A DNA stretch of 64,000 bases from Pontivivens nitratireducens (GCF_014235845.1 NZ_JACJUQ010000010.1:1-64000); one strand, 5' to 3'; positions 26,974 to 39,113 are shown, counted from the first letter of the stretch. Notes: generated from the letters alone by a model not told the origin. Translations and numbers: made by a program.

Positions 26974-28266
26974 TCAGCGGTTTTCGACGTTGATGTAATC
27001 GCGATGTGCCGCGCCGGTGTAAAGCTGGCGCGGACGGCCGATTTTCTGCTTCTCGTCGGCGATCATTTCCTTCCACTGAGAGATCCAGCCCACGGTCCGC
27101 GACAGTGCGAAGATCGGAGTGAACATGGACGTGGGGAAGCCCATCGCGTCGAGGATGATGCCGGAATAGAAATCAACGTTGGGATAGAGTTTCCGATCTA
27201 CGAAATACGGATCCTCCAGCGCGATCTTCTCCAGTTCCTTGGCAACCTGAAGCGTCGGGTTATTCTCGACGCCGAGCAGGGCGAGCACCTCGTCCGCGCT
27301 TTCCTTCATCACCTTGGCACGCGGGTCGAAGTTCTTGTAGACCCGGTGGCCGAAGCCCATCAAACGGAAGGGATCGTCCTTGTCCTTCGCCCTTGCGATG
27401 AACTCGGGGATACGGTCCACCGAACCGACTTCGCGCAGCATGTTCAGCGCAGCCTCGTTCGCGCCGCCATGAGCGGGCCCCCACAGACATGCAACACCCG
27501 CGGCGATGCAGGCGAACGGGTTGGCGCCCGACGACCCGGCAAGGCGGACGGTGGAGGTCGAGGCGTTTTGCTCGTGATCCGCGTGCAGGGTAAAGATGCG
27601 ATCCATTGCGCGCGCCAGGATCGGATCGACGACATATTCCTCCGCCGGAACCGCGAAGCACATGCGCAGGAAGTTCGAGGCGTAATCCAGCGTGTTGTCG
27701 GGGTAAACGAAGGGCTGTCCGACCGAATACTTGTAGGCCCAGGCGGTGATCGTCGGCAGCTTTGCGATCATGCGAATCGACGCGACCTCACGCTGCCACG
27801 GATCGTTCACATCGGTGGAATCGTGATAGAATGCCGACATCGCGCCAACGACGCCGCACACGATGGCCATGGGGTGCGCATCGCGCCGGAAGCCACGGAA
27901 GAAGTGCGTCATCTGCTCATGCAGCATGGTGTGGTTCGTCACGCGGTTGGTGAAATCCTCAAGCTGTTGCGCCGTCGGCAGCTCACCGTAGAGCAGCAGG
28001 TAGCACACCTCGAGGTAATGTGATTTCGCCGCCAACTGGTCGATGGGATAGCCACGGTGCAGCAACTCACCCTTGTCACCGTCAATGAAGGTGATCGCGC
28101 TTTCGCACGCCGCGGTGGAGGTAAAGCCCGGATCGAAGGTGAACACGTCGGCCTGAGCATACAGCTTGGAGATATCCACGACATCCGGCCCGAGGGTCGG
28201 GCTCATTACGCCAAGTTCGAGATCCTTGCCGTTGACGTTGAGTTTAGCGGTCTTGTTGTCGGTCAT
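26974..28266 (-). CDS. gltA: citrate synthase
   Basis: GltA condenses oxaloacetate and acetyl-CoA at the entry of the TCA cycle. The 430-residue hexameric-type enzyme has [13 protein letters not shown], the catalytic histidines in [20 protein letters not shown] and [10 protein letters not shown], and [16 protein letters not shown]; the catalytic aspartate follows in [13 protein letters not shown]. Length is normal for Gram-negative type II enzymes. The gene stands alone, with a hairpin terminator behind it. Confidence 0.97.
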   Translation of the reverse strand: MTDNKTAKLNVNGKDLELGVMSPTLGPDVVDISKLYAQADVFTFDPGFTSTAACESAITFIDGDKGELLHRGYPIDQLAAKSHYLEVCYLLLYGELPTAQQLEDFTNRVTNHTMLHEQMTHFFRGFRRDAHPMAIVCGVVGAMSAFYHDSTDVNDPWQREVASIRMIAKLPTITAWAYKYSVGQPFVYPDNTLDYASNFLRMCFAVPAEEYVVDPILARAMDRIFTLHADHEQNASTSTVRLAGSSGANPFACIAAGVACLWGPAHGGANEAALNMLREVGSVDRIPEFIARAKDKDDPFRLMGFGHRVYKNFDPRAKVMKESADEVLALLGVENNPTLQVAKELEKIALEDPYFVDRKLYPNVDFYSGIILDAMGFPTSMFTPIFALSRTVGWISQWKEMIADEKQKIGRPRQLYTGAAHRDYINVENR

Positions 28267-28376
28267 TCGTACGTCCCTGTCCTACGGGCAGGCAAAGGCC
28301 CCGCCTCGGTGTTCTATATGTCCGGGGGAGCGATCCCCCTGGGCCGAATCACATCGGCACCCCGATGGCCCGTACC

Positions 28377-29777
28377 TCAACCGGCAGCGAGCACGTCGTC
28401 GATCCGCGCCAGGCTCTCCTCCCGCCCCAGATGGACGAGCACATCGAATATACTGGGAGAGGTGGAGCGACCAGTCAGAGCCGAGCGCATCGGTTGCATG
28501 ACTTTGCCCAGCTTGAGCTCTTCTTCCCCGGCGAAGGCCTTGATCGTAGCCTCCAGATCAGTGTGCGTCCAAGTAACATTCCGCAACCGCTCAGTCAATC
28601 TTTCCAGCATACCACGGGATACATCATCGATCTGCGAGGCCGCCTTGGCATCCATCTCGAGAGGCCGTGAGGTCAGAAGATAGTGACCCATTTCAATAAG
28701 ATCGGGCAGTTTCTTCGCCCTCTCTTTCAGGGCGGGCATCGCCTGGGTCAGGCTTTCGCGGATTTCGGGGCCGGGAACGGGCATTTGTTGCAGCGCCATA
28801 TAGTCCGTTAGCAGTTGCGTCAGGTCCGCGTCATCCATCGCGCGGATGTGCTGACCGGACAGGTTGTCGAGCTTTTTGAAGTCGAATCGCGCGGCCCCCT
28901 TGGAAATCGCGTCCAACCCGAACCATTCGATCGCCTGCGCAGTCGTGAAGAACTCATCGTCGCCGTGGCTCCAACTCAACCGTGCGAGGTAATTGCGCAT
29001 CGCCTCGGCCGGATAGCCCATGTCGCGGTAATCCTCGACGCCGGGCGCACCGTGACGTTTCGAGAATTTCGCCCCGTCCTCACCATGGATCAGCGGGATA
29101 TGCGCGTAGACCGGGCGAGGCCAGCCCATCGCATCCAGGATCAGCACCTGTCGCGCGGCATTGGTCAGGTGGTCATCGCCGCGGATCACATGCGTCACGC
29201 CCATGTCGTGATCGTCCACCACCACGGCCAGCATATAGGTCGGCGTTCCGTCCGACCGCAGCAGGATCAGATCGTCCAGCGTCTCGCTTTTCCACGCGAC
29301 GCGGCCCTGAACCGCATCCTCGACGACGATTTCCCCCTCACGCGGCGCCTTGAGCCGTACGACATAGGGCGCATCGGGCAGGTCGGTCGCGTCGCGCCAG
29401 GGGGAGCGGTAGACGGTCGATGTCCCGGCTGCCTTCGCCGCGTCACGAAAGGCCGCTATCTCCTCCTGCGTGGCGAAACATTTGTAGGCGCTGCCATTTT
29501 CCAGCATCTGGTGCGCCACCTCGGCATGGCGGTCCATGCGGGCGGCCTGGCTGACCGCCTCATCGTCCCAATCCAGCCCCAGCCATTTCAAGCCGTTGAA
29601 AATGGCCTCCGTCGCTTCGGGGGTGGAGCGGGCGCGGTCCGTATCCTCGATGCGCAGCAGAAACTTGCCGCCATTTGCGCGCGCAAACAGCCAGTTGAAC
29701 AGCGCCGTGCGTGCGCCGCCGATATGCAGGAAGCCCGTGGGCGATGGGGCGAAGCGCGTGACGACAGGGGTGTTCAT
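28377..29777 (-). CDS. gltX: glutamyl-tRNA synthetase
   Basis: A 466-residue class I synthetase that charges tRNA-Glu, and possibly tRNA-Gln for later amidation, as in many alphaproteobacteria. The HIGH-like motif is in [19 protein letters not shown] and the KMSKS-like loop in [10 protein letters not shown]. The C-terminal anticodon-binding helical domain is present. It is divergent from comEC, with 37 bp between the starts. Confidence 0.96.
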   Translation of the reverse strand: MNTPVVTRFAPSPTGFLHIGGARTALFNWLFARANGGKFLLRIEDTDRARSTPEATEAIFNGLKWLGLDWDDEAVSQAARMDRHAEVAHQMLENGSAYKCFATQEEIAAFRDAAKAAGTSTVYRSPWRDATDLPDAPYVVRLKAPREGEIVVEDAVQGRVAWKSETLDDLILLRSDGTPTYMLAVVVDDHDMGVTHVIRGDDHLTNAARQVLILDAMGWPRPVYAHIPLIHGEDGAKFSKRHGAPGVEDYRDMGYPAEAMRNYLARLSWSHGDDEFFTTAQAIEWFGLDAISKGAARFDFKKLDNLSGQHIRAMDDADLTQLLTDYMALQQMPVPGPEIRESLTQAMPALKERAKKLPDLIEMGHYLLTSRPLEMDAKAASQIDDVSRGMLERLTERLRNVTWTHTDLEATIKAFAGEEELKLGKVMQPMRSALTGRSTSPSIFDVLVHLGREESLARIDDVLAAG

Positions 29778-29814
29778 GAGGCGTTAACTTTCCGGTAACC
29801 ATACGGGATCGAAG

Positions 29815-31920
29815 ATGCTCCCCGTGTTTAATGCAATCGCGCTCCCGCCGACAAGGCGCTCGGCTCTGACATGGCTGGATGAAGCCCTCGAACCGCAACG
29901 TCGCCAGTTGGTTCTGTGGGTGCCTGTGCTGTTCGGTATCGGCATAGGTATCTATTTCGCGTGGCCGTCCGAACCGACGATCTGGCACGCCATGCTGGTC
30001 CTGATCGGGGCGGGGCTGTGTTTGCTGGGATATCGGGGCGGGTTGAGCGCGGGTGCGCTTGCTTTCCTCATCGCCATTCCGTGCCTTGGATTCGTCAACG
30101 CAACGCTGAGGACACAGATCGTCAGCCATCCGGTGTTGGAGCGCGATTTCTACGGCACGATATCGGGGCGGGTGATTGATATAGGCCGCTCCGCTTCAGG
30201 CAATCCACGCCTCTTGCTTGATGAAGTGATCCTCTATGGTGGCCCCCCGGTCGCACGGGTGCGCATTTCGCTCACCGGGGCGGAGGGCTTGCCGCCTGCA
30301 ATTGCCGGGCGCACGGTGATGCTGACGGCGCGCATCGGCCCCCCGGGCGGGCCGGTCTCACCCGGTGGGTTCGATTTCAGACGGCTGGCATGGTTCGAAC
30401 GGCTCAGCGCCGTGGGCTATACCGAATTACCGGCGATGGTGTTGGAGGACGGGCCGAGCGCACCAATTTTTCGAGCGCGCATGGCGCTGGCGGATGGGAT
30501 CCGGGCCGAAATGCGCGAACCTGCGGCAGGTTTCGCGGCGGCGATCCTGACAGGGGATCGGTCCACCGTGGATCAGGAGGTCTTGCGGGATCTCAGAGCA
30601 TCCAATCTGGCACATCTTCTGGCGATCTCGGGCCTGCACATGGGTCTGCTGACCGCGTTCGTGTTTGCGGTGGTGCGCCGTGGGCTGGCTCTGATCCCCG
30701 GTCTGGCTGTGCGATATCCCATCAAGAAATGGGGTGCCGTGGCGGCGCTGATCGCCGGAGCGGGCTACCTGGTGCTGTCCGGCGCCTCGGTCCCGACGCA
30801 ACGTGCCTTTGTCATGGTCGCGGTGGTCCTGACGGCGGTTCTGCTGGACCGGCCCGCCTTTACCCTGCGCGGTGTGGCCCTTGCGGCAATGTTGATCCTG
30901 CTGGTCAGACCGGAGAGCCTGTTGCAAGCCGGATTCCAGCTCTCATTCGCGGCGACCGCTGCATTGGTGGCGGTGTTCGAGGCCTTGCGCGGGTTCACCT
31001 GGTGGCGGGACGAAGGAAAGGGCTGGGTCAGCCGGTATCGCGCCGGTATCGCGCTGCTCATCACGTCCAGCGTTGCGGGTCTGGCGACGGCACCCCTGGG
31101 CGCGTTCCATTTCAATCAGGTGTCGCAACTGGGGCTGATCGCAAACCTGATGGCCGTGCCTCTGATGGGCGCGGTCATCATGCCGGCGGGGGTTCTTGCG
31201 GGGTGCCTCGCACTGATCGGGATGGAGGCAGTCGCCCTTTGGGTAATGGCCTTCGGGATCGAGACCGTTCTGGGTGTCGCCCATTGGGTGGCGGGGCTGG
31301 ACGGTGCGACCCGAGGTGTCAAGGCGGGGCCGGGGTACGTCCTGCCGATGATCAGCTTGGGCGGCATTTGGTCGATCCTCTGGCGCGGAGCGGGGCGATG
31401 GGTGGGGGTGATTCTGTTCAGTCTCGCCGCATGGTTATGGTTCGATAGTGAGCGACCCGAGGTCCTGATCACCGCCAGCGGTCGCTTGATCGGGGTAATG
31501 ACCGAGGATGATCGCGCACTCAGTCGCGCGTCCGGTAACAGCTTCGCGGCGCGCAGCTGGCTGGCGGATGATGGCGATGATGCATCACAGGCAGCGGCTG
31601 CGCAAAGATGGACAGCGCAGAGCGGGCAGGGCTGGCAAAAGGTGGACCTGACAAACGGGTGGCAGTTAATCCAGATATCGAGCCGCAGTCGCTGGCCCGC
31701 CGATCTGCCGGAATGCGATGATCACACGATCCTGATCGCGACAGCATGGTCGCCCGATTTGCCCTTGCCGCCGTCCACGCAAACATGCGGGCAGGTGTGG
31801 CGTCGCGATCCGCTGCGCGCAACGAAAGGGGTTGCCTACTGGCTGAGCGATGACGGCTTCGACCTTGCCACGGTGGCAGGGCATGAGGCGGCGCGGCCCT
31901 GGACCGCAACAGGTCAGTAG
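29815..31920 (+). CDS. comEC: ComEC/Rec2 family DNA uptake channel
   Basis: A 701-residue inner-membrane protein. After two N-terminal helices comes the DUF4131/OB-like region, then the competence domain with [24 protein letters not shown], and a dozen membrane helices. It would carry single-stranded DNA into the cytoplasm during transformation. The C-terminal hydrolase-like domain of long ComEC forms is short or degenerate here. It converges on lexA and overlaps its end by 7 bp, a neighbourhood seen in related genomes as far as I recall. Confidence 0.9.
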   Translation: MLPVFNAIALPPTRRSALTWLDEALEPQRRQLVLWVPVLFGIGIGIYFAWPSEPTIWHAMLVLIGAGLCLLGYRGGLSAGALAFLIAIPCLGFVNATLRTQIVSHPVLERDFYGTISGRVIDIGRSASGNPRLLLDEVILYGGPPVARVRISLTGAEGLPPAIAGRTVMLTARIGPPGGPVSPGGFDFRRLAWFERLSAVGYTELPAMVLEDGPSAPIFRARMALADGIRAEMREPAAGFAAAILTGDRSTVDQEVLRDLRASNLAHLLAISGLHMGLLTAFVFAVVRRGLALIPGLAVRYPIKKWGAVAALIAGAGYLVLSGASVPTQRAFVMVAVVLTAVLLDRPAFTLRGVALAAMLILLVRPESLLQAGFQLSFAATAALVAVFEALRGFTWWRDEGKGWVSRYRAGIALLITSSVAGLATAPLGAFHFNQVSQLGLIANLMAVPLMGAVIMPAGVLAGCLALIGMEAVALWVMAFGIETVLGVAHWVAGLDGATRGVKAGPGYVLPMISLGGIWSILWRGAGRWVGVILFSLAAWLWFDSERPEVLITASGRLIGVMTEDDRALSRASGNSFAARSWLADDGDDASQAAAAQRWTAQSGQGWQKVDLTNGWQLIQISSRSRWPADLPECDDHTILIATAWSPDLPLPPSTQTCGQVWRRDPLRATKGVAYWLSDDGFDLATVAGHEAARPWTATGQ

Positions 31921-32603
31921 GTTCGGATCAGCCCGACGAGACGCCCCTGCACCTTTACCTGATCATCGCGATAGACGCGCGTCTCATAGGCAGGGTTCGC
32001 GGCCTCCAACGCCACGGCGCTGCCGCGCTTGCGCAGACGCTTCAGCGTCGCCTCCTGATCCTCGACCAGCGCGACGACGATGTCACCGTTGTTCGCATCG
32101 TCCTGTTCCTGGATCACCACGATATCGCCATCGTTGATGCCGGCGTCCTTCATCGAATCGCCCTTGACCTCCAGCGCGTAGTGGCGACCGCCGCGCTGGA
32201 TCATGCCGCCGGGGACGGAAACGTGGCTGGCGACCTGCTGAATCGCCTCGATCGGCGTACCGGCCGCGATCCGGCCCATCACCTGCAACTCGATCGAGTC
32301 GCCAGCGCGTACTTTCAGTGCGGCGGGGGGCATTTCGCTCAACCCGCCGGGAATGGCAGTGGGGCGGAAGCCGGAGGGTTCCGCGCTGTCGGGCATACGC
32401 ACGATTTCGATCGCCCGGGCGCGATGGGCGAGGCGGCGGATGAAGCCCCGTTCCTCCAGCGCTGTAATCAGCCTGTGAATTCCGGACTTGGAGCGAAGAT
32501 CCAGCGCCTCCTTCATCTCATCGAAAGAGGGGGAAACGCCGTCCTTCTGGACACGGGCATGGATGAAGTTGAGCAGATCGAGCTGCTTGCGCGTCAGCAT
32601 CAT
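31914..32603 (-). CDS. lexA: SOS response repressor LexA
   Basis: LexA represses DNA-repair genes and cuts itself when stimulated by RecA. The protein (about 229 residues) has an N-terminal winged helix ([13 protein letters not shown]), the cleavage site Ala-Gly in [11 protein letters not shown], the catalytic serine in [11 protein letters not shown] and a lysine in the [14 protein letters not shown] segment. The start is one of two adjacent ATGs (32603 or 32600) after GGGAG. An SOS box overlaps its promoter at 32680, so it should repress itself. Confidence 0.95.
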   Translation of the reverse strand: MMLTRKQLDLLNFIHARVQKDGVSPSFDEMKEALDLRSKSGIHRLITALEERGFIRRLAHRARAIEIVRMPDSAEPSGFRPTAIPGGLSEMPPAALKVRAGDSIELQVMGRIAAGTPIEAIQQVASHVSVPGGMIQRGGRHYALEVKGDSMKDAGINDGDIVVIQEQDDANNGDIVVALVEDQEATLKRLRKRGSAVALEAANPAYETRVYRDDQVKVQGRLVGLIRTY

Positions 32604-32679
32604 AAAACTCCCTGTCATCGCGTTCGCCGCATCAAGGGTCACAGGACAATGCGACGATCAAAAGCGATCGTTCCTGATG

Positions 32680-32708
32680 GTTCTATAAAAGTTCTCGTTT
32701 TGTGTCAA
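32680..32708 (-). promoter_or_regulatory. lexA promoter with alphaproteobacterial SOS box
   Basis: GTTC-TATAAAA-GTTC (32680-32694) is an exact GTTC-N7-GTTC alphaproteobacterial LexA site. A third GTTC at 32670-32673 forms an imperfect N6 pair with it. On the minus strand, TTGACA (32703-32708) and TATAGA (32682-32687) give a sigma-70 promoter with a short 15-bp spacer, or 17 bp if TAGAAC is used. The operator covers the -10 region, so bound LexA would block its own gene. Confidence 0.85.
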
Positions 32709-32721
32709 CGGCCGCGCGTCC

Positions 32722-33891
32722 TCAATCCAGATGGATTGTCGCTACCATATCACCGATTTCACGCGGTGGATCGTTGGGCGGGCGCACGACCAATGTGTCG
32801 GCGGCGTCCAGAACGCTCAGCAATGCGCTGTCCTGCCGTTGGAATATGCGCACTTTTTCACCGACGCGCACGGCGCGCATGTAATGTTCCCGATCCCCAT
32901 TCGGGCCGACTGCTTCGGCGAGGGGGCGCTGCGTTCGCGGCAGGGCATCGCCATTGCCGCCCAGCATCAGGTCGAGCGCGGGGCGCAGGAAAATCTGCGC
33001 GCATACAAAGGCGGACACGGGATTGCCCGGCAGGCCGATCATCACCGCCTGTCCCAGACGCCCCGCCATCAGCGGTTTGCCGGGGCGCATGGCAACCTTG
33101 TAGAAATCCAGCGCCAGACCCGCCTCACTCGCGACCTGAGCGACCAGATCGTGATCGCCCACCGATGCGCCGCCCAATGTGACGATCATGTCGGCACCGC
33201 TGGCCAAATCCAGAACATCACGCAGACCTTCAGTCGTATCGGGCGCAATGGGAAGGATTCGCGCGATGCCGCCTGCGGCCTCAACGATGGCGGCAACGGC
33301 GTAGATGTTGGAGCTGACGATCTGATCCGGGCCGGGAACCTCACCCGGTACAACCAGTTCGTCGCCCGTCGCGATCAGTGCGATCACCGGGCGTCGATAG
33401 ACGGGGACCTCAGGAACGTTCATCGCGGCCAACAGGGCAAGGCGCGCCGGGGTGATCCGGCCGGGTTGCACGCGATCGCCCTCGGTGAAATCGCCTCCTG
33501 CGGGGCGAATGTTGCGCCCGTCCCCGGTCTGATTGATCGTGATGTGGTCGCTGGAACGGCTGACATCCTCCTGAATGACGACCCGTTCAGCCCCCTCGGG
33601 AACGGGTGCGCCGGTGAAGATGCGCACCGCGCAGCCCGCCGCCAGATCGCCGGTATACCCACGACCCGCCTGAGATTCGCCGATGACCCGGAGCGTAGCG
33701 CCGAGCGTTGCATCGACATCCCGCACCGCATAGCCATCCATGGCCGAAGCCGCAAAGGGCGGCTGAGTGCGTCGCGCCGCGACCGAGCGCGCCAGAATGC
33801 GGTTCGTGCTGTCACGCAGAAACACATCCTCCACCGGCATCGTTGTGATCAATGCGCGGATACGCTGCAATGCCTCTTGAACAGGGATCAT
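32722..33891 (-). CDS. moeA: molybdopterin molybdotransferase MoeA
   Basis: MoeA inserts molybdate into adenylated molybdopterin to finish the molybdenum cofactor. The 389-residue protein has [34 protein letters not shown], the MPT-binding core [14 protein letters not shown] and [12 protein letters not shown]. It overlaps moaC by 4 bp. It fits with the molybdate transporter genes seen at 3.3-4.6 kb. Confidence 0.96.
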   Translation of the reverse strand: MIPVQEALQRIRALITTMPVEDVFLRDSTNRILARSVAARRTQPPFAASAMDGYAVRDVDATLGATLRVIGESQAGRGYTGDLAAGCAVRIFTGAPVPEGAERVVIQEDVSRSSDHITINQTGDGRNIRPAGGDFTEGDRVQPGRITPARLALLAAMNVPEVPVYRRPVIALIATGDELVVPGEVPGPDQIVSSNIYAVAAIVEAAGGIARILPIAPDTTEGLRDVLDLASGADMIVTLGGASVGDHDLVAQVASEAGLALDFYKVAMRPGKPLMAGRLGQAVMIGLPGNPVSAFVCAQIFLRPALDLMLGGNGDALPRTQRPLAEAVGPNGDREHYMRAVRVGEKVRIFQRQDSALLSVLDAADTLVVRPPNDPPREIGDMVATIHLD

Positions 33892-34355
33892 TCCGCCTCG
33901 AACCGTCCGGATTTGCCGCCATCCTTGTAGGTCAGTCGGATATCGGTGATCTGCATGTCCTTTTGCACCGCCTTGAGCATGTCATAGACGGTCAGCGCGG
34001 CGACGGTGACGGCGCTCAACGCCTCCATCTCCACCCCGGTGCGACCGGTTGTGCGCACAGTCGCCGAAATCTCGACGCCCGATGCGGAGAGGTCGAGGTC
34101 GAGTGAGACCTTGGACAAGGGCAGAGGATGGCAGAGCGGGATCAGGTCTGCGGTCTTCTTGGCGGCCATGATCCCGGCAAGTCGTGCGACGGCCAGAACG
34201 TCGCCCTTCTTGGCGGTGCCGTCACGGACCAGCGCGCGGGTTTCCTCGGACATCACGACCGAACCGCGCGCGGTGGCGGTGCGGGTGGTGACCTCCTTGT
34301 CCGTCACGTCAACCATATGGGCGTCACCCTTGGCGTCGAAATGCGTCAGGCTCAT
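33888..34355 (-). CDS. moaC: cyclic pyranopterin monophosphate synthase MoaC
   Basis: MoaC makes cyclic pyranopterin monophosphate, the first committed molybdenum cofactor intermediate, after MoaA. The 155-residue protein has [29 protein letters not shown] (active-site His and Cys region), [20 protein letters not shown], and a DGGKSG end. It overlaps both moeA and trpC by 4 bp. No moaA is in the window. Confidence 0.96.
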   Translation of the reverse strand: MSLTHFDAKGDAHMVDVTDKEVTTRTATARGSVVMSEETRALVRDGTAKKGDVLAVARLAGIMAAKKTADLIPLCHPLPLSKVSLDLDLSASGVEISATVRTTGRTGVEMEALSAVTVAALTVYDMLKAVQKDMQITDIRLTYKDGGKSGRFEAE

Positions 34356-35167
34356 GTCGTGGCCCCCATCGGCACCGGGTTCGAAAGCAGGGTGCGGGTC
34401 GCGACCTCGACATCCGGCTGGCGCATCAGGCTTTCCCCGATCAGGAAGGCGCGCGCGCCGTAGCCGGACAGGGTCGCGAGATCCCCCGCAGTGGACATGC
34501 CGCTTTCGGAAACCAGAATCCGGTCCGCCGGAACCTGCGCCGCCAGATCGCGCGTCGTCTCAAGAGACGTCTCGAACGTCTTGAGATTTCGGTTATTTAT
34601 GCCAATCAGGGGGGAGCGTAAGGCGAGGGCGCGCTCCAGTTCCGGCGCGTCGTGCACCTCGATCAGGGCGGACATGTTCCATTCCTCGGCCGCGGCCTCC
34701 AGCTCCACCGCTTGCGCGTCGGATACGCTGGCCATGATGATGAGGATGCAATCGGCGCCGAGGCTGCGCGCCTCCGCCACTTGCCAAGGATCGTACATGA
34801 AATCCTTGCGCAGCACCGGCAGATCGACAGCAGCGCGTGCAGCGATGAGGAAATCCTCATGCCCCTGAAAACTGGGCGCATCTGTCAGAACGCTGAGGCA
34901 CGTCGCCCCACCCGCCTGATATGCGGCGGCCAGCGCGGCGGGCTGAAAATCCTCACGGATCAACCCCTTCGACGGGCTGGCCTTCTTTACCTCCGCGATC
35001 AGGGCATAATCGCCCTGCGCGATGCGGGTCTGTATCGCACCTGCAAAGTCGCGAACCGGCGATGCCTGCCGGGCGAGAGCCTCGATTTCACCCTGCGGGC
35101 AGCGGGCCTTTCGCGCGGCGATCTCGTCGAGCTTGTAGGCTTTGATACGGTCCAGAACATTGGTCAT
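34352..35167 (-). CDS. trpC: indole-3-glycerol phosphate synthase
   Basis: TrpC closes the indole ring in tryptophan synthesis. The 271-residue TIM barrel has [12 protein letters not shown] with the catalytic lysine, [27 protein letters not shown] and [15 protein letters not shown], then VSESGMST. It overlaps ung and moaC by 4 bp on each side, so it is translated in one run with genes of other pathways. Confidence 0.96.
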   Translation of the reverse strand: MTNVLDRIKAYKLDEIAARKARCPQGEIEALARQASPVRDFAGAIQTRIAQGDYALIAEVKKASPSKGLIREDFQPAALAAAYQAGGATCLSVLTDAPSFQGHEDFLIAARAAVDLPVLRKDFMYDPWQVAEARSLGADCILIIMASVSDAQAVELEAAAEEWNMSALIEVHDAPELERALALRSPLIGINNRNLKTFETSLETTRDLAAQVPADRILVSESGMSTAGDLATLSGYGARAFLIGESLMRQPDVEVATRTLLSNPVPMGATT

Positions 35168-35844
35168 GGGGTCACCTTTACGCCGGGGCGTGCGGCTTGA
35201 AAAGCCTGTCCGGCCCAGTCGATGGGGGACTCACCTCGCGCCTTCAGCCAGGTGTTCACGCGGCTAAAGGGACGGGACCCGAAAAACCCGCGTCGGGCTG
35301 ACAGGGGCGAGGGGTGCGCCGTTTCGATCATCAGATGGTCGCCAAGTGCGATATGGCCGCGCAACCCCTGTGCATGGCGCCCCCACAGGACGAACGCCGT
35401 CGGGCGGGTCGAGACCTCGGCCAGAACCTCCACCACCAGACGATCCCATCCCAGACGCGCGTGCGAGCCGGCCTCACCCTCACGCACGCTCAACGCGGTG
35501 TTGAGCAGCAAGACCCCCTGCGCGGCCCAGTGGGACAGATCGCCGGTGGCGGGCGCGGCGTTAATATCGTCCTGCATCTCCTTGAAGATATTACGTAAGG
35601 AACGGGGTAATGGCGAAATTTCCGCATTGACGGAAAAGGCCAGTCCGTTGCCGTGACCCGCCGTGGGATAGGGATCCTGACCCAGGATAACGACGCGGAC
35701 ATCCTCGGGTCGCACGGCGTCCAGCGCGGCGAAGCGCAGCGGTTCCGGGGGCAGGACGTGCTCCTGTCCGGCCAGGTGCCGCGCGATCGCCGGATAATGC
35801 GCGTCGAAGAACGAAAGATGCGACCATGCCTGAGGTATCTGCAT
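35164..35844 (-). CDS. ung: uracil-DNA glycosylase (family 1)
   Basis: Ung removes uracil from DNA. The 226-residue protein has the water-activating motif [33 protein letters not shown], and the catalytic-histidine minor-groove loop [14 protein letters not shown]. It sits between trpD (26 bp) and trpC (4-bp overlap), an unusual position that ties a DNA repair enzyme to tryptophan genes. Confidence 0.96.
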   Translation of the reverse strand: MQIPQAWSHLSFFDAHYPAIARHLAGQEHVLPPEPLRFAALDAVRPEDVRVVILGQDPYPTAGHGNGLAFSVNAEISPLPRSLRNIFKEMQDDINAAPATGDLSHWAAQGVLLLNTALSVREGEAGSHARLGWDRLVVEVLAEVSTRPTAFVLWGRHAQGLRGHIALGDHLMIETAHPSPLSARRGFFGSRPFSRVNTWLKARGESPIDWAGQAFQAARPGVKVTP

Positions 35845-35870
35845 TCCGGGGGACCTCGACCATTTGCGGT

Positions 35871-36884
35871 TCAGGCTTGCGTGGCCTTCGCCAATGCCTC
35901 GACCTTGGCGCGCGCGGCGCCGCTGTCGATGCTCTCACGCGCGATGCCGACACCATCCTTCAGATCGTCCACCTTGCCCGCGACCAGAAGTGCGGCGGCG
36001 GCGTTGAGCAGGACCGCATCACGATAGGCGCTGTGCTGACCGTCGAGCAGAGCGCGAAGCGCGACCGCGTTGTCCGCCGGATCGCCGCCCAGCAGATCCT
36101 CGAACGGGTGCACGGGCAGGCCGGCATCCTCGGGGTGCACCTCAAGCTCAGTCACGACGCCATCTTCGAGGGCGGCAACCCAGCTGAGCCCCGCAACGCT
36201 CAATTCATCCGTTCCGTCCGAGCCATGGACCAGCCACGCCCGGTCCGAGCCGAGAGCCTGCAACGTTTCCGCCATCGGACGGATCAGCTCACGCGAAAAC
36301 GCGCCCGTCAGTTGCCGCTTTACGCCAGCCGGATTGGTCAAAGGACCCAGAATGTTGAAAATCGTTCGTGTGCCAAGCTCCTGCCGGGCGGGCATCACAT
36401 GGCGATTGGCGGGGTGGTGCATGGGGGCCATCATGAAGGCGATGCCGACATCGTTCAGCGCCTGCTCCACCACGTCCACGCCGACCATCACGTCGATGCC
36501 CATCTGGCCGAGCGCATCCGCCGCCCCGGATTTCGACGACAGGTTGCGGTTGCCATGTTTGGCCACCACGACCCCGGCCCCCGCGACAACAAAGGCCGTG
36601 GCGGTGGAGATGTTCAGCGTGCCCTTGCCGTCACCGCCGGTTCCCACAATATCCATCGCGCCCTCGGGCGCCCTGACGGCAGCACATTTCGCCCGCATCA
36701 CCGAGGCTGCGGCGGCGTATTCGTCCACCACCTCGCCCCGTGTGCGCAGGGTCATCAGAAACCCGCCGATCTGGTGGGCGGTGGCTTCACCCGTCATCAG
36801 CACGTCGAATGCTTCCTCCGCCTCGGCACGGGTCAGGGGGCGATCGACGGCGGCGGCGATCAGGGGTTTGAGGCGTTCAGACAT
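35871..36884 (-). CDS. trpD: anthranilate phosphoribosyltransferase
   Basis: TrpD attaches phosphoribosyl from PRPP to anthranilate. The 337-residue protein has the PRPP-binding motif [33 protein letters not shown] and [14 protein letters not shown]. Its start overlaps the trpG stop by 8 bp. Confidence 0.96.
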   Translation of the reverse strand: MSERLKPLIAAAVDRPLTRAEAEEAFDVLMTGEATAHQIGGFLMTLRTRGEVVDEYAAAASVMRAKCAAVRAPEGAMDIVGTGGDGKGTLNISTATAFVVAGAGVVVAKHGNRNLSSKSGAADALGQMGIDVMVGVDVVEQALNDVGIAFMMAPMHHPANRHVMPARQELGTRTIFNILGPLTNPAGVKRQLTGAFSRELIRPMAETLQALGSDRAWLVHGSDGTDELSVAGLSWVAALEDGVVTELEVHPEDAGLPVHPFEDLLGGDPADNAVALRALLDGQHSAYRDAVLLNAAAALLVAGKVDDLKDGVGIARESIDSGAARAKVEALAKATQA

Positions 36885-37473
36885 GCGCGGGCGCTTTCAA
36901 TTCAGGGGCCAGGTCGAGGAAGGTCCGCAGCATACGGTGACCGTGCTCGGAGGCTATGGATTCGGGGTGGAACTGCACGCCGTGGATCGGCAGCTCACGA
37001 TGGCTCAACCCCATCACGGTTCCATCAGCGACATCCGCGGTGATTTCCAGACAATCGGGAATCGAATCTCGCGCCACCGTCAGGGAATGATAGCGGGTCG
37101 CCTGAAAGGGGCCGTCGATATCCGCGAACGGCCCGCGTCCGGTGTGGCGGATGGTATCGACCTTTCCGTGCATGATGTCATCGGCGCGCACGACCTTGCC
37201 GCCGAAATGCTGCCCTATGGCCTGGTGGCCCAGACACACACCCATCAGCGGCGTGCGCGTTTCCGCAGCCGCCGCCACCAGCGCCAGGCAAATTCCGGCC
37301 TGATCGGGGTCACATGGACCGGGGCTGAGCAGGATGGCCGAAGGGCGCAGCGCCATCGCCTGTTGCACGTTCAGGGCGTCGTTCCGCTCGACCCGAACAT
37401 CAACGCCCAACTCGCCCACATAATGGACAAGATTGTAGGTGAAGCTGTCATAATTATCGATCAGAAGCAGCAT
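36877..37473 (-). CDS. trpG: anthranilate synthase component II (glutamine amidotransferase)
   Basis: TrpG releases ammonia from glutamine for TrpE. The 198-residue class I amidotransferase begins [20 protein letters not shown], has [11 protein letters not shown], the catalytic cysteine in [15 protein letters not shown], and His-Glu in [13 protein letters not shown]. It starts the trpG-trpD-ung-trpC-moaC-moeA run. Its partner trpE is separate, beyond the opposite-strand deacetylase gene. Confidence 0.95.
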   Translation of the reverse strand: MLLLIDNYDSFTYNLVHYVGELGVDVRVERNDALNVQQAMALRPSAILLSPGPCDPDQAGICLALVAAAAETRTPLMGVCLGHQAIGQHFGGKVVRADDIMHGKVDTIRHTGRGPFADIDGPFQATRYHSLTVARDSIPDCLEITADVADGTVMGLSHRELPIHGVQFHPESIASEHGHRMLRTFLDLAPELKAPAHV

Positions 37474-37648
37474 ATCCGGCCCGTTTCCCTGCCCGTTTTC
37501 CTGGTTGCGCGGGGCGCAATCCGCCCTGCGACCTGATAGGTTCGCACATTCATGCTGTTACACCTGCCTGTGCGCGGTATAAATGCGGGGAAGTCCATGC
37601 CGGGGTCAAGGGATCACTGGCGCGGCAAAGCGATTGAGGGAGAGCGAC

Positions 37649-39055
37649 ATGGCGGCACGACGCGATGGATCAGGGTTTTTCGGCGGATTTATCGGCGGTC
37701 TCGTCCTGAGCGTGGCGGCGTTTGTCGGCGCGGCGATCGCCTTTCCTCCGCCCACGCTCGATAAGGTGCAGCAGATAGACGAAATCCAACTGCCACCGCG
37801 CTTGCCGACCCTCGAAGGGCAGACCAATACCGGGCCGGTGACCCGTCAGTTGGAGGCGACGCGGCCCCGGACCTCTGAACCGGTCGTGCCATCCAGTGCC
37901 CCGGCGGTGGACCCGCAAGTCAATCCGGGCAGTGTGGCTCTTGCCCCCGCGCCCGATGCAAATGAGGGTGCGCGAAGCGGCGCACCGGTCGCCACCGCCC
38001 CCTCCGACAGCTTCACCACGCCGCAGGGCGGGGTGGGCCTGAACGCACCCGAAACGCAGACCGCAACGTTGAGCGTGGCAACCGCGCCGGCACGGCCCCG
38101 CGCTGGAATCAATGCGCCGGGCCCGGGCTTGGAGCCTGCGGCCGCACCGGGCGCGGATGCCCCCACGGCGAACTTGCCCCGCATGAATGCGGACGGATCG
38201 CTGACCCGGCCTCGCGTCACGGGCATTCAACCCGAAGTCGGCGGTACGTCCGCCGATGCGATTCCCCAGGCGGAGCCTGCCCCCACACCTCTTGTCGCCG
38301 CCCCTGCCAGCATCCTGCCTGAGGCAGAGCCCGTCAGCGCCCCTGTCCCGCCCGAGGAAGCGCCGCGCCGGATCTTCGCGTCGAATTTCCTCGCTCCCGA
38401 GGGGCAGCCGCTGATCTCGGTCGTCCTGATAGATGGGGGCACCGGTGATTTTCCGCAGGAAACCATCGACGCGCTCAGCCTGCCGTTGACCGTCGCGATC
38501 CCGGCCAACGCGCCCGATGCGGTCGAACGCTCCCGCGCGTTTCGTGCCGCCGGGTTTGAGGTTCTGGCAATGATCCCGCAGGATATAGCAACCGCAATGG
38601 GTGAGATGGACGATCAGGGTGTGGCCGAAACCCTCGCCAGTGTTTTCATGGCTGTGCCTGAAGCCATCGGTGTGATCGATGCCGAGGGGGGCGCGATGAG
38701 TTCCGACAGCCGCGTGACCCGCGCCGCCCTCGACTATCTGTCGCTGAGCGGGCACGTGATGGTGACGCAGGCCGGGCGGGGCTTCAATCAGGCGGATCGT
38801 CTGGCTGCCGCAGCCGGCGTTCCCAGCGCAACCGTGGATCGCAGACTCGACAGCTCGTTGGGGGGGGCCGCGATGGTCAACGGATTGCAACGCGTTGCGC
38901 TGGAAGCACGCAGCAGCGGCGGTGCGATGCTGATCGGGCAGGGCAATTCCGAGACGATCACCAGCATCGTGACCTGGGCATTTTCACCCGCCAGCCGGGC
39001 GGTCTCCCTGTCACCGGTCACGCCCCTGCTGGAACGGTTCGAGGACAGCCGTTGA
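37649..39055 (+). CDS. divergent polysaccharide deacetylase family protein
   Basis: A 468-residue protein with an N-terminal membrane anchor (FFGGFIGGLVLSVAAFVGAA), about 200 residues of proline/alanine-rich linker likely to span the periplasm, and a C-terminal domain of the divergent polysaccharide deacetylase family (from PLISVVLIDGGTGDFPQE to about residue 460). That family has a NodB-like fold, and its reaction is not established. The start at 37649 follows GAGGGAGAG; the frame open from 37583 has no better start. It lies between trpG and trpE on the opposite strand. Confidence 0.85.
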   Translation: MAARRDGSGFFGGFIGGLVLSVAAFVGAAIAFPPPTLDKVQQIDEIQLPPRLPTLEGQTNTGPVTRQLEATRPRTSEPVVPSSAPAVDPQVNPGSVALAPAPDANEGARSGAPVATAPSDSFTTPQGGVGLNAPETQTATLSVATAPARPRAGINAPGPGLEPAAAPGADAPTANLPRMNADGSLTRPRVTGIQPEVGGTSADAIPQAEPAPTPLVAAPASILPEAEPVSAPVPPEEAPRRIFASNFLAPEGQPLISVVLIDGGTGDFPQETIDALSLPLTVAIPANAPDAVERSRAFRAAGFEVLAMIPQDIATAMGEMDDQGVAETLASVFMAVPEAIGVIDAEGGAMSSDSRVTRAALDYLSLSGHVMVTQAGRGFNQADRLAAAAGVPSATVDRRLDSSLGGAAMVNGLQRVALEARSSGGAMLIGQGNSETITSIVTWAFSPASRAVSLSPVTPLLERFEDSR

Positions 39056-39083
39056 ACCGGGGAGCGATCCTGCGCGGGTTGGA

Positions 39084-39113
39084 GCCTTAGGCGAGTATAT
39101 CTGAGGAAGGTGA
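39084..39113 (+). repeat. dispersed repeat, degenerate copy D
   Basis: GCCTTAGGCGAGTATATCTG followed by AGGAAGGTGA matches the family consensus imperfectly. Part of it (TCTGAGGAARGTG) is repeated again at 39119-39131. It lies between two convergent stop codons (deacetylase and trpE). Confidence 0.5.

Noticed and set aside
28327-28342. GGGGGA-GCGA-TCCCCC hairpin between gltA and gltX as a terminator
   Set aside because: No T-run follows on either strand; it may be leader structure but nothing supports a terminator.
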